From: Enterobacter pseudoroggenkampii
GTDB lineage: Bacteria; Pseudomonadota; Gammaproteobacteria; Enterobacterales; Enterobacteriaceae
Reading direction: 5' to 3'
Length of the DNA: 64,000 nucleotides
Assembly: GCF_026420145.1 (NCBI RefSeq)
Contig: NZ_JAPMLV010000001.1
Location: 310,001 to 374,000, forward strand
Part shown: positions 46,998 to 55,622 of the stretch, piece after piece
Layout of the letters: every line of letters starts with the position of its first letter
How positions within the stretch are numbered: position 1 is the stretch's first letter
Made by a program: the position numbers and the translations under genes
The notes under the pieces: model-generated
What the model was told of the DNA's origin: nothing
The model's database searches: none
What the model saw: the letters and a program-made list of their open reading frames with translations, nothing else

Positions 46998-48205
46998 AAT
47001 ATGCCCCACTCCTTGCGTTTCGCCTTCACTCTTTCACTGTAGCGCTGATAATGTTTGGGTTTATTTGGGCTGAACGACAGCGCCCTGCACCAGTAGTCAT
47101 TATTAAGTAAAACCTTACAAATACGGCGCCATGAGGGGATGTCTTTGGCGCCGATATCGCCCTCCTGCGTCTCGGGAATATCCGGCATGCCTCTCTTCTG
47201 ATACCAGTGCAGATAGATCGCGATTTTATTGCGGTAATGCTCAGCCGTGTTTTGCGGCATGCTGTCCAGCAGGAGCATGGCGTAGTCGCGCCAGCCGAGG
47301 TGCCCGGGTTTGAGGATTTTGCGGTGGCCATAAAAATGGTTGTCCTGCCCGGCGTAGATACCGCCGCTGCGCATGCCGCTGACGCGCTCGCACATCGCGG
47401 CCCAGCGCTCGGGCTCGAGAACGTGATAGAGCCAGAGCCCCTGGCGCTGTTCCGGGCCGAAGGGTTCGCAGATGCGCATATAGCGCGGCGGGACGCCCGC
47501 CTGAAACATGAGGTTGTAGAGCGGGTTATAGCTGCACCCGGATTTTGCAAACCATGTCCAGATGTCTGCGGTTTTCCAGTCGTAGAGAGGATAGACGTAC
47601 CAAGCGTGCCCCCCGGGAGCGGTGGTTGTCCAGGGCTTATCGTCCGCGAAGCGCTGCTTGCGGTTGTTGGCGATGGTCAAAAACCGGTTGTAGGATTCAT
47701 CGGCGCGGATGCCCACCAGCATGGCTGCAGGCCGGTGCAGGGCAAACCAGTCGGAAAACGAGCGGACAAACGCTTCAAAGGTCATTCCCGCCTGGTAAAA
47801 ATCAAAATAATCGGCAGCGGTGATGGCGTCTTCCGGCGGCTGGCGCACCCAGCGCACGTCCGGCGCCCAGCACTGCCATTCCGGCTGATACTGTGAGAGC
47901 GAATTTTGCGTGGTCAGCGGAAGCGCCACCCAGTAAAAGTGCTCGATGACGTCCCGGTAGCATTCGCGCAGCGCATTAACGTGCTCAATGGTGCAGGAGA
48001 ACTGAGCCTCCCAGTCAATAAACAGCACGCTGATTTTTCGCTTTTGCGCCCGGGCCATTTGCGCGGTGAGATGCAGCATGACGGTGGAGTCTTTGCCGCC
48101 GGAAAAGGAGACGCAGATGCGGGAAAAAGTGGCGAACGTCCAGGCGATGCGCGCCTGCGCGGCCTCCAGCACGTTAAGCTGCAGGGGATGTTTATACAGT
48201 GACAT
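46982..48205 (-). CDS. ybdN: PAPS-reductase-family protein YbdN (IbrA-like)
   Basis: A 407-residue member of the phosphoadenosine-phosphosulfate reductase/ATP-pyrophosphatase family. The PP-loop is VSFSGGKDSTVMLHLTAQM near residue 32, then LFIDWEAQFSCTIEHV, and later WKTADIWTWFAKSGCSYNPLYNLMFQAG. Related to IbrA and distantly to DndC; the reaction is unknown. I take the ATG at 48205 rather than the TTG two codons earlier. Co-directional with citR upstream, 156-bp gap, and overlapping ybdM. Confidence 0.9.
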   Translation of the reverse strand: MSLYKHPLQLNVLEAAQARIAWTFATFSRICVSFSGGKDSTVMLHLTAQMARAQKRKISVLFIDWEAQFSCTIEHVNALRECYRDVIEHFYWVALPLTTQNSLSQYQPEWQCWAPDVRWVRQPPEDAITAADYFDFYQAGMTFEAFVRSFSDWFALHRPAAMLVGIRADESYNRFLTIANNRKQRFADDKPWTTTAPGGHAWYVYPLYDWKTADIWTWFAKSGCSYNPLYNLMFQAGVPPRYMRICEPFGPEQRQGLWLYHVLEPERWAAMCERVSGMRSGGIYAGQDNHFYGHRKILKPGHLGWRDYAMLLLDSMPQNTAEHYRNKIAIYLHWYQKRGMPDIPETQEGDIGAKDIPSWRRICKVLLNNDYWCRALSFSPNKPKHYQRYSERVKAKRKEWGILCDND

Positions 48206-48361
48206 GTGCAATTTCTTCCTGAGGATGACTGTCGGGGCTTTTATTTACGCTAATTAAACATGAAGAGTAAAGATATTAAAGCGAAACCGGAATAATGTGA
48301 TTTGTCCATTCCTGGATTGTTGCCAAAATGTAATTAAAAGGTACTCGGGCAATATCGGAAA

Positions 48362-49261
48362 TTATTCCGATTCGATTTTTTCAATGAATTGCGAAAACAC
48401 GCTGCTGTTTAACGCTGAACGATTATATAGCATAAAGATATCTAATTTCGGAACCGTGAAAGGCAAGGCGACGCGCTTCAGGTTGAGAATGTCTTTATAT
48501 CGCTCAAACATTGCGGTTGGAACAAAACCGACTAAATCACTCATGCCAATAATATTCATAATCGAAATCAGCGAGTCGCTGCGGAAGCAGAAATTCCGTT
48601 CCGGAAGGAGCACGTTCGACTGCTGCTGGAAGTCCTTTATGCCGTTCTCCTGGCTGCGCATCAGCGTGAATTTTTCCTGGCAGAGCTCCTCAAGCGTTGC
48701 GCTATCGCCAAGGCGGGGGTGCTCTTTGCAGCAGACCAGCTGTGCCGAAAACTGGATAAAGCGGGTACAGACGATAGAGCGGCTGTTAACCGGCGCAAAA
48801 CTAAACACCAGATCGGCCTTGCGGTAGGCGAGCAGATCCTCGGCCGACTCAGGTGATAAGACCACATCATTATGTTCTATCTCGTAATTCCCGTCCGCAA
48901 GCAGTGACTTTAGCAGGCCGCCGAATCGGCCCTGGACCAGAATCTGCGGGCAGTAGATGACAAAGCTCTTTTTGATCTGCGCGTTATTCAGGATATTGAT
49001 GGTTTGCTCAAGCTGGTTAAGATTTTCTTCCAGATGATGATGCAGGTTGATCCCCACGGTCGTCGGGGTGATACCTTTACCCGAACGAATAAAAAGCGGG
49101 TCATTCAGCTGCGTACGCAGGCGTTGCAGTGACTGACTCACGGCAGAGGGTGTGATATACAGCGTCTCGGCGGCTTTACTGATACTAAGATGTTGGTAAA
49201 TGCACTCGAAAATGACTAACAGATTAAGATCGAATTTTTTAAGGTCGTAGAGGTTTGCCAT
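48362..49261 (-). CDS. citR: LysR-family regulator CitR (YbdO)
   Basis: A 299-residue LysR-type activator. The N-terminal winged HTH contains FDLNLLVIFECIYQHLSISKAAETLYITPSAVSQSLQRL; a C-terminal effector domain follows. The opening MANLYDLKKFDLNLL is nearly identical to E. coli YbdO/CitR, linked there to citrate-fermentation genes, yet those genes are absent from the rna-dcuC interval here. The start at 49261 matches the family; the frame runs back to 49300. Related to YbeF at 62342. Confidence 0.9.
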   Translation of the reverse strand: MANLYDLKKFDLNLLVIFECIYQHLSISKAAETLYITPSAVSQSLQRLRTQLNDPLFIRSGKGITPTTVGINLHHHLEENLNQLEQTINILNNAQIKKSFVIYCPQILVQGRFGGLLKSLLADGNYEIEHNDVVLSPESAEDLLAYRKADLVFSFAPVNSRSIVCTRFIQFSAQLVCCKEHPRLGDSATLEELCQEKFTLMRSQENGIKDFQQQSNVLLPERNFCFRSDSLISIMNIIGMSDLVGFVPTAMFERYKDILNLKRVALPFTVPKLDIFMLYNRSALNSSVFSQFIEKIESE

Positions 49262-49499
49262 GTTTCGTCCTGAGGATGCTGTGTTTGCTGTGGTTATCAC
49301 ATCACTGATAACTATAGTTTGAAGGTAACCATTTACAATCCTTTCGATTAACCCTCTTAAATCTAAATTAAATTCACCTTAATATATCACGACGCCAGAT
49401 TATTGAAATAGTGCTTCAAGGAATATTAAGGTAATTTTATCTCAGATGCTTGAATGAGCATTTTAAATAACAATTGTCATTTATATATTGAGGTATTTT
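49262..49499. other. AT-rich gene-free stretch upstream of citR
   Basis: No reading frame of note. It replaces the position of dsbG in E. coli. The AT-rich part near 49470-49522 contains promoter-like hexamers (TTGTCA, TATAAT, TATAAC) pointing right toward the candidate small RNA. Confidence 0.5.
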
Positions 49500-49522
49500 T
49501 ATAATGAAAATAAATTTATAAC

Positions 49523-49736
49523 GTTCTGAAATGATGTTTGGCAAAACCTATCGCAGCCATAGGCAGGATTACCTCTCTTATGGATTGCCCAATCCCTGTA
49601 CGGGTGGTGTAATCAAAGGGCTGTTATCCCTTGAGATAAAGGGTTGTAGAGCGCAACGCAACGCCAGCTTCGGCTGGCACTGAATGTACCTGCGGGGAAT
49701 TCAGGTATCAGGGCCGCCCGTTGAGGCGGCCTTTTT
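49523..49736 (+). ncRNA. Candidate small RNA ending in a strong intrinsic terminator
   Basis: No open frame crosses this block, but three hairpins are stacked at its 3' end: GCCAGC-TTCG-GCTGGC (49663-49678, UUCG tetraloop), TACCTG/CAGGTA (49687-49707) and the terminator GGCCGCC-CGTTGA-GGCGGCC followed by TTTTT (49712-49736). The terminator is not behind any rightward gene (citR runs left), so an orphan transcript is implied. AAGGG/CCCTT at 49616-49632 may add a further stem. The 5' end is a guess. It could instead be a leftover 3' end of a lost gene. Confidence 0.55.
49712..49736 (+). terminator. Intrinsic terminator upstream of ahpC
   Basis: Seven perfect GC pairs, a six-base loop and five T residues; textbook Rho-independent terminator pointing right. 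Confidence 0.85.
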
Positions 49737-49883
49737 ACTTTCAGGCTTTCCTGTAAAAGGTTCACCTTGTTGACTTGTCGACGTTGTAAGGTTTGGCTGA
49801 TTGATTTGATAAAGCATACGCATTAGCCCCGATGGATAAAGTTGGTTACCTTACATCTCAACGAAAACACGGAGGAAGTACAG

Positions 49884-50447
49884 ATGTCTTTGATTAACAC
49901 TAAAATTAAACCTTTCAAAAACCAGGCGTTCAAAAACGGTGAGTTCATCGAAGTAACCGAGAAAGATACCGAAGGTCGCTGGAGCGTCTTCTTCTTCTAT
50001 CCGGCTGACTTCACCTTCGTTTGCCCGACCGAACTGGGCGACGTGGCTGACCATTATGACGAACTGCAGAAGCTGGGCGTAGACGTTTACTCTGTGTCTA
50101 CCGATACCCACTTCACCCACAAAGCATGGCACAGCAGCTCTGAAACCATCGCAAAAATCAAATACGCGATGATCGGCGACCCGACTGGCGCCCTGACCCG
50201 TAACTTCGACAACATGCGTGAAGATGAAGGCCTGGCTGACCGCGCCACCTTCGTTGTTGACCCGCAGGGTATTATCCAGGCTATCGAAGTTACCGCTGAA
50301 GGTATCGGCCGTGATGCGTCTGACCTGCTGCGTAAAGTGAAAGCAGCGCAGTACGTGGCTTCTCACCCAGGCGAAGTGTGCCCGGCGAAATGGAAAGAAG
50401 GCGAAGCGACTCTCGCTCCATCCTTAGACCTGGTCGGCAAGATCTAA
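49884..50447 (+). CDS. ahpC: Alkyl hydroperoxide reductase peroxiredoxin subunit AhpC
   Basis: Typical 2-Cys peroxiredoxin (187 residues) that reduces hydrogen peroxide and organic peroxides. The peroxidatic Cys47 is in FTFVCPTE and the resolving Cys near residue 166 in [10 protein letters not shown]. Start 49884 ([19 protein letters not shown]) is the family start with GGAGGAAG upstream; in-frame codons before it are not used. In E. coli the gene is OxyR-induced; I could not place an OxyR site confidently. Partner ahpF follows after a diverged BIME. Confidence 0.97.
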   Translation: MSLINTKIKPFKNQAFKNGEFIEVTEKDTEGRWSVFFFYPADFTFVCPTELGDVADHYDELQKLGVDVYSVSTDTHFTHKAWHSSSETIAKIKYAMIGDPTGALTRNFDNMREDEGLADRATFVVDPQGIIQAIEVTAEGIGRDASDLLRKVKAAQYVASHPGEVCPAKWKEGEATLAPSLDLVGKI

Positions 50448-50456
50448 GTCTGTAAA

Positions 50457-50521
50457 GCCTGGCGGGGCTGCGCTTGCACAGGCCTACAGTATCGTAGGCC
50501 GGGTAAACGAAGTGCCACCCG
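50457..50521. repeat. Diverged REP pair between ahpC and ahpF
   Basis: GCCTGGCGGGGCTGCGCTTG then CAGGCCTAC, a spacer, and GTAGGCCGGGTAAACGAAGTG: a weakened inverted BIME. Such elements often protect the upstream mRNA, which fits higher ahpC than ahpF expression. Confidence 0.7.
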
Positions 50522-50634
50522 CAATCAATGGGCGCCCCCCGCGCCCATTTCATTCCAGCACCATGATGCAAGTTGCATTCAGGCCGCCTGTGTAAGGCAG
50601 CTTGCATGATGACGTTTTAAGAGAGGGAAGAATA

Positions 50635-52200
50635 ATGCTCGACACTAATATGAAAACCCAGCTCAAGGCCTATCTTGAGAAACTGACCAAACCCGTTGAG
50701 CTGATTGCCACGCTGGACGACAGCGCGAAATCGGCAGAGATCAAGGAACTGCTGGCTGAGATCGCCGAACTGTCGCCAAAAGTGACCTTCAAAGAAGATA
50801 ACTCGCTTAACGTCCGTAAGCCTTCTTTCCTGATTACTAACCCAGGTTCTGAGCTGGGACCGCGCTTTGCCGGCTCGCCGCTGGGGCACGAATTTACCTC
50901 GCTGGTGCTGGCGCTGCTGTGGACCGGTGGCCATCCGTCGAAAGAGGCGCAGGCGCTGCTGGAGCAGATCCGCGATATCGACGGCGATTTTGAGTTTGAA
51001 ACCTATTACTCGCTCTCCTGCCACAACTGTCCGGACGTGGTGCAGGCGCTGAACCTGATGTCAGTCCTGAACCCGCGCATTAAGCACACGGCGATTGACG
51101 GCGGTACCTTCCAGAATGAAATCACCGATCGCAACGTGATGGGCGTTCCGGCGGTGTATCTGAACGGTCAGGAATTCGGTCAGGGTCGTATGACGCTGAC
51201 GGAAATCGTCGCCAAAGTGGATACCGGTGCCGAAAAACGTGCGGCGGAAGCACTGAACAAACGCGATGCCTACGACGTGCTGATCGTCGGTTCCGGTCCG
51301 GCGGGCGCGGCGGCGGCGGTGTACTCCGCTCGTAAAGGGATCCGCACTGGCCTGATGGGCGAGCGTTTCGGCGGCCAGGTACTGGATACCGTGGACATTG
51401 AAAACTATATCTCCGTGCCGAAAACCGAAGGTCAGAAGCTGGCGGGGGCGCTGAAGGCGCACGTCAGCGACTACGACGTGGACGTGATCGACAGCCAGAG
51501 CGCCAGCAGGCTGGTACCTGCTGCGGTTGAGGGTGGTTTACACCACATTGAAACCGCCTCCGGCGCGGTGCTGAAAGCGCGCAGCATCATCATTGCCACC
51601 GGTGCGAAATGGCGCAACATGAACGTCCCGGGTGAAGATCAGTATCGCACCAAAGGCGTGACCTACTGCCCGCACTGCGACGGCCCGCTGTTTAAAGGTA
51701 AACGCGTGGCGGTGATCGGCGGAGGTAACTCCGGCGTGGAAGCGGCTATCGACCTGGCGGGGATTGTTGAACACGTCACCCTTCTGGAGTTCGCACCAGA
51801 GATGAAGGCCGACCAGGTTCTGCAGGACAAAGTGCGCAGCCTGAAAAACGTCGACATCATACTGAACGCGCAGACCACGGAAGTGAAGGGCGACGGCAGC
51901 AAGGTGACCGGCCTGGAATACCGTGACCGCGTGAGCGGCGACGTTCACAGCGTTCAGCTTTCAGGGATCTTCGTGCAGATTGGTCTGCTGCCAAACACCA
52001 CCTGGCTGGAAGGCGCGATTGAGCGCAACCGCATGGGCGAAATCATCATCGATGCGAAGTGTGAAACCAGCGTGAAGGGCGTGTTTGCGGCGGGTGACTG
52101 TACTACCGTACCGTACAAACAGATCATCATCGCCACGGGCGAAGGGGCGAAGGCGTCGCTGAGTTCGTTTGACTATCTGATTCGCACCAAAACCGCATAA
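50635..52200 (+). CDS. ahpF: Alkyl hydroperoxide reductase flavoprotein AhpF
   Basis: FAD- and NADH-dependent reductase of AhpC (521 residues, as in E. coli). The N-terminal double thioredoxin-fold domain has the CHNC redox pair near residues 129-132; the thioredoxin-reductase-like part has [21 protein letters not shown] (FAD), the CPHC pair near 345-348, [13 protein letters not shown] (NADH) and [15 protein letters not shown]. Start at 50635, the family MLDTNMK, with GAGAGGGAAG upstream. Confidence 0.97.
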   Translation: MLDTNMKTQLKAYLEKLTKPVELIATLDDSAKSAEIKELLAEIAELSPKVTFKEDNSLNVRKPSFLITNPGSELGPRFAGSPLGHEFTSLVLALLWTGGHPSKEAQALLEQIRDIDGDFEFETYYSLSCHNCPDVVQALNLMSVLNPRIKHTAIDGGTFQNEITDRNVMGVPAVYLNGQEFGQGRMTLTEIVAKVDTGAEKRAAEALNKRDAYDVLIVGSGPAGAAAAVYSARKGIRTGLMGERFGGQVLDTVDIENYISVPKTEGQKLAGALKAHVSDYDVDVIDSQSASRLVPAAVEGGLHHIETASGAVLKARSIIIATGAKWRNMNVPGEDQYRTKGVTYCPHCDGPLFKGKRVAVIGGGNSGVEAAIDLAGIVEHVTLLEFAPEMKADQVLQDKVRSLKNVDIILNAQTTEVKGDGSKVTGLEYRDRVSGDVHSVQLSGIFVQIGLLPNTTWLEGAIERNRMGEIIIDAKCETSVKGVFAAGDCTTVPYKQIIIATGEGAKASLSSFDYLIRTKTA

Positions 52201-52232
52201 TAGAAGAAAGTAAGGCGATACCTGCAATAGCG

Positions 52233-52262
52233 AGAGGCCACCGAAAGGTGGCCTCTTTTTTT
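52233..52262. terminator. Strong terminator between ahpF and uspG
   Basis: AGAGGCCACC-GAAA-GGTGGCCTCT, ten perfect pairs with a GNRA tetraloop, followed by T residues on the plus strand; it sits between convergent genes and may work both ways. Confidence 0.9.
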
Positions 52263-52689
52263 ATCTGACGACCATCACCGGTATGTGTGTGTGGCGGATC
52301 ACGCTGGAGGCGTTAGAGCCCAGCAGATGTGTGGTAATGGAAGGGTTGCGCGAACCGATGACCACCACGTCTGCTTTCAGCTCGTTCGCCAGTTCATTTA
52401 CCGCATCACGTACGCTGCCGAATCTGACGTGCGTTTTGATCCGTGAAGGGTCAATACTGAAGTGGCTGACCATGGTTTGCAGACGCGTTTCCGCTTCATG
52501 CTGCAAATGCTCCTCGAAGCGGCGCACATCGGCAGCGAAGCGGTGCAGGCTCAGGCTGGCTGATCCCGGGAGCACGTGCAACAGATGGATGACACCGTCC
52601 TGCTGCGCCAGGAACTCCGCGTGGCGAACGGCCTTGTCGCTCAACTCCATCTCAAAAACATCAACCGGCATAATGATTCTCTGATACAT
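52261..52689 (-). CDS. uspG: Universal stress protein UspG
   Basis: A 142-residue UspF/UspG-type universal stress protein. The ATP-binding loop motif appears as [25 protein letters not shown], with the first strand [20 protein letters not shown]. The start at 52689 equals the family length. It is convergent with ahpF and divergent from ybdR. Confidence 0.95.
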   Translation of the reverse strand: MYQRIIMPVDVFEMELSDKAVRHAEFLAQQDGVIHLLHVLPGSASLSLHRFAADVRRFEEHLQHEAETRLQTMVSHFSIDPSRIKTHVRFGSVRDAVNELANELKADVVVIGSRNPSITTHLLGSNASSVIRHTHIPVMVVR

Positions 52690-52869
52690 ACCCGTTTCTC
52701 CTTGTTTATAAACGCTGTACTCATTTAACCACAAAATATTAATGGTTTCTGTAAGCGCCCCGTCAGTTTTCTTATCTCGCCAGGATAAATCTCAAAAGAC
52801 CCGTATTCCGGGGCAGACCTTCAGGGGTAGCTACCCTTATAGACTTACCTGGAACCTTTCGGAGGTCGC

Positions 52870-54108
52870 ATGAAAGCACTTACGTATCACGGTCCACACC
52901 ATGTTCGCGTCGAGAATGTCCCTGACCCCATCATCGAACAGCCCGACGATATCATTCTGCGCGTCACGGCCACGGCGATCTGCGGCTCCGATTTGCATCT
53001 CTATCGCGGAAAGATCCCGAAGGTGCAGCACGGCGATATTTTTGGCCATGAGTTTATGGGGGAAATCGTCGAGTGCGGTGCAGAGGTAAAGAATTTGCAA
53101 AAAGGCGATCGCGTGGTGATCCCCTTTGTCATCGCCTGCGGGGACTGTTTCTTCTGTCGTCTGCAGCAATACGCGGCCTGTGAGAATACCAACGCCGGGC
53201 AGGGTGCCGCGCTGAACAAAAAGCAAATCCCCGCGCCGGCCGCGCTGTTTGGCTATAGCCACCTCTACGGTGGTGTGCCGGGGGGACAGGCGGAATACGT
53301 TCGCGTGCCAAAAGGTAACGTCGGGCCGTTTAAGGTCCCGCAGCTTCTTTCTGACGATAAAGCACTTTTCCTTTCCGACATTTTGCCCACGGCCTGGCAG
53401 GCGGCAAAAAATGCGCAGATTGAAAAAGGTTCAAGCGTAGCCGTTTTTGGCGCCGGGCCGGTGGGGCTACTGACCATTGCCTGCGCACGGCTGCTGGGGG
53501 CTGAGCAGATCTTTGTTATCGATCACCACCCGTACCGTTTGCGATTTGCCGAGGCGCGTTACGGCGCAATTCCCATCAACTTTGACGATGATAACGACGC
53601 TGCGGAAAAAATCATCGAGCAGACCGCGGGCCAGCGCGGCGTTGACGCCGTGATTGATGCGGTCGGGTTTGAAGCGAAAGGCAGCACCACGGAAACAATC
53701 CTCAGCAATCTTAAAATTGAAGGCAGCAGCGGCAAAGCGTTGCGTCAATGCATTGCTGCCGTGCGGCGCGGTGGGGTAGTTAGCGTACCCGGCGTGTACG
53801 CCGGGTTTATCCATGGCTTCCTGTTTGGCGATGCCTTTGATAAGGGGCTGACGTTTAAGATGGGTCAGACGCACGTCCATGCCTGGCTGGGTGAACTGTT
53901 ACCGCTGATCGAAAAAGGGCTGCTTACGCCGGAAGAGATCGTGACCCATTATCTCCCCCTTGCGGATGCGGAACGCGCCTATAAGATTTTCGAAAAACGG
54001 GAGGAGGAGTGCCGGAAGGTGATTCTGGTCCCGGGGGCAGACACCCCCGAAGCCGCAGAGCAGACCGTTAAGGGCCTGGTGAATGCCTTCCCGGGTGGGG
54101 TGGCTTGA
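52870..54108 (+). CDS. ybdR: Zinc-dependent alcohol dehydrogenase-like protein YbdR
   Basis: A 412-residue medium-chain dehydrogenase of the glutathione-independent formaldehyde dehydrogenase-like subgroup. Zinc sites: [22 protein letters not shown] and the structural zinc in [18 protein letters not shown]. Rossmann motif [14 protein letters not shown], then [18 protein letters not shown]. Substrate unknown. GGAGG lies just before the ATG. Confidence 0.93.
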   Translation: MKALTYHGPHHVRVENVPDPIIEQPDDIILRVTATAICGSDLHLYRGKIPKVQHGDIFGHEFMGEIVECGAEVKNLQKGDRVVIPFVIACGDCFFCRLQQYAACENTNAGQGAALNKKQIPAPAALFGYSHLYGGVPGGQAEYVRVPKGNVGPFKVPQLLSDDKALFLSDILPTAWQAAKNAQIEKGSSVAVFGAGPVGLLTIACARLLGAEQIFVIDHHPYRLRFAEARYGAIPINFDDDNDAAEKIIEQTAGQRGVDAVIDAVGFEAKGSTTETILSNLKIEGSSGKALRQCIAAVRRGGVVSVPGVYAGFIHGFLFGDAFDKGLTFKMGQTHVHAWLGELLPLIEKGLLTPEEIVTHYLPLADAERAYKIFEKREEECRKVILVPGADTPEAAEQTVKGLVNAFPGGVA

Positions 54109-54118
54109 GAATGTTCGC

Positions 54119-54208
54119 TTACCAGTGGCGTTCAAGATAGAGCACTGCCGTGACGATAATCGCCACAAAAATCAGAAAGATAAGTGTGATAACGCCTATC
54201 TCACTCAT
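54119..54208 (-). CDS. Short single-span membrane peptide (29 residues)
   Basis: ATG 54208 to TAA 54119 encodes 29 residues: MSEIGVITLIFL then IFVAIIVTAVLYLERHW. It is one hydrophobic helix with an acidic start and a basic ERHW end, like KdpF- or AcrZ-type small membrane proteins. A GGGGA-like sequence lies before the start. It is between convergent ybdR and rnk and too short for ordinary gene finders. Function unknown. Confidence 0.55.
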   Translation of the reverse strand: MSEIGVITLIFLIFVAIIVTAVLYLERHW

Positions 54209-54292
54209 GACCGTCCCCGCGGCACCAAAACAGATTAAGCGTGGATTAAGGCCATTTTGCGCGGTATAGGAAAATCGTGTGAATTTGCGGAA

Positions 54293-54314
54293 AGAGGATG
54301 CGGTGGCATCCTCT
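54293..54314 (-). terminator. Hairpin after rnk
   Basis: AGAGGATGC-GGTG-GCATCCTCT, nine perfect pairs; on the minus strand three T residues follow. Likely the rnk transcript end. Confidence 0.6.
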
Positions 54315-54347
54315 GTGCAAAGCGGATAGGCGCTTATTCAGAAGAGA

Positions 54348-54758
54348 TTAACGCAGGTAATCGCCCGCGGCTTCTGGCTGGTAGAGCAGCTCCAGCACTT
54401 CCAGATGGGTTGAAGCGCCGCCCGGCAATTCCCAGTGGATCGTATCCCCCGTACGCAGTCCCAGCAGTGCGGCACCCACAGGCGCAAGCACAGAAAGCTG
54501 TGCGCTGCTGTCGGTCATCTGCGCCGGGTAAACCAGCGTGCGGGTCAGCTCTTCACCGGTGGTCAGATTGCGGAATTTCACCTGGCTGTTCATGGTGACT
54601 ACGTCATGCGGCATCGTCTCAGGCGTGCACATCTGTGCCCGGTCGAGCTCCTCATTCAGGGCGTCGGCCACGGGGAGCGAGGCAAATTCTGCTTTTTCCA
54701 GCAGCCTGTCGATACGTTCTGCGTCGAGCTCATTGATGATAATGGTAGGTCTGGACAT
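54348..54758 (-). CDS. rnk: Regulator of nucleoside diphosphate kinase Rnk
   Basis: A 136-residue GreA/GreB-like protein that binds RNA polymerase and affects nucleoside diphosphate kinase levels. N-terminal coiled-coil part ([20 protein letters not shown]) is short, followed by the FKBP-like domain with [31 protein letters not shown] and [16 protein letters not shown]. The upstream leader contains a terminator-like hairpin known in enterobacterial rnk genes. Confidence 0.95.
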   Translation of the reverse strand: MSRPTIIINELDAERIDRLLEKAEFASLPVADALNEELDRAQMCTPETMPHDVVTMNSQVKFRNLTTGEELTRTLVYPAQMTDSSAQLSVLAPVGAALLGLRTGDTIHWELPGGASTHLEVLELLYQPEAAGDYLR

Positions 54759-54803
54759 TTTTTACTCCATGTCGTTAATGCTGCGTCTAACGCAGAAACT
54801 GAT

Positions 54804-54840
54804 CCAAAAGAAAACCCTCGCCGTCTGGCAGCGAGGGTTT
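54804..54840 (-). promoter_or_regulatory. rnk leader: terminator-like attenuator hairpin
   Basis: On the minus strand AAACCCTCGC, a nine-base loop and GCGAGGGTTT are followed by TTCTTTTGG, i.e. an intrinsic terminator about 50 bases before the rnk start codon. A premature terminator of this kind, the rnk leader, has been described in enterobacteria. Confidence 0.7.
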
Positions 54841-55004
54841 AACTCTCCCGATGATACTGGCTGAGCGCGCAAGTTTGAAGTGATGAAAGTCACATTCATG
54901 GTCCATATGAATTTTCGCTGAAATTTATTCAGTCTTCATTCCTGGCGGAATACGTTACGCTGAGTGTCCTGAATCCGGGCGTTGCCCGCCAACGAGAGAG
55001 CACT

Positions 55005-55622
55005 ATGTACTTCTATCAACCGTCTCAGGGGCACGGCCTGCCGCATGACCCGCTGAACGCCATTATTGGCCCACGTCCGATCGGCTGGATCTCCTCATGC
55101 GATAAGGCCGGTCAACTGAACCTTGCGCCGTATAGCTTCTTTAACTGCTTTAACTATCGCCCACCGATCATCGGCTTTTCCAGCAACGGCTGGAAGGACA
55201 GCGTGCGTAATATTACTGAGACAAAAGAGTTTGTCTGGAATCTGGCGACGCGCGATCTCGCGCAAGCGATGAACCAAACCTCCGCGATGCTTCCCCACGA
55301 TCGGGATGAATTTAGCTTTGCCGGACTCACGCCAGCGGCCAGCCAGCTGGTTAACGCCCCACGCGTTGCAGAAAGCCCGGTGAATTTTGAGTGTCGACTG
55401 TCGCAGTGCATTCAGCTGACCGGTGCCGACGGTACGCCGGTGGACACATGGCTGGTGTTGGGGGAGGTGGTCGGTATCCATATTGCCGAAACGCTGCTGG
55501 AAGAGGGGATATACCAGACGGCGAAAGCGCAGCCCATCCTGCGTGCGGGTGGGCCGACGGCGTACTATGGCATCAGCGATGAAAACCGGTTTGATATGGT
55601 GCGCCCGGGCGCGGATCAGTAG
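55005..55622 (+). CDS. Flavin reductase-like domain protein (FMN-binding split barrel)
   Basis: A 205-residue member of the DIM6/NTAB flavin reductase family. Recognisable blocks: NAIIGPRPIGWISSCDKAGQLNLAPYSFFN, PPIIGFSSNGWKDSVRNI, EFVWNLATRDLAQAMNQTS and FECRLSQCIQL. Likely FMN-binding oxidoreductase; partner unknown. It stands between rnk and rna, where E. coli has no gene, and its stop overlaps the convergent rna gene by 7 bp. Confidence 0.87.
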   Translation: MYFYQPSQGHGLPHDPLNAIIGPRPIGWISSCDKAGQLNLAPYSFFNCFNYRPPIIGFSSNGWKDSVRNITETKEFVWNLATRDLAQAMNQTSAMLPHDRDEFSFAGLTPAASQLVNAPRVAESPVNFECRLSQCIQLTGADGTPVDTWLVLGEVVGIHIAETLLEEGIYQTAKAQPILRAGGPTAYYGISDENRFDMVRPGADQ

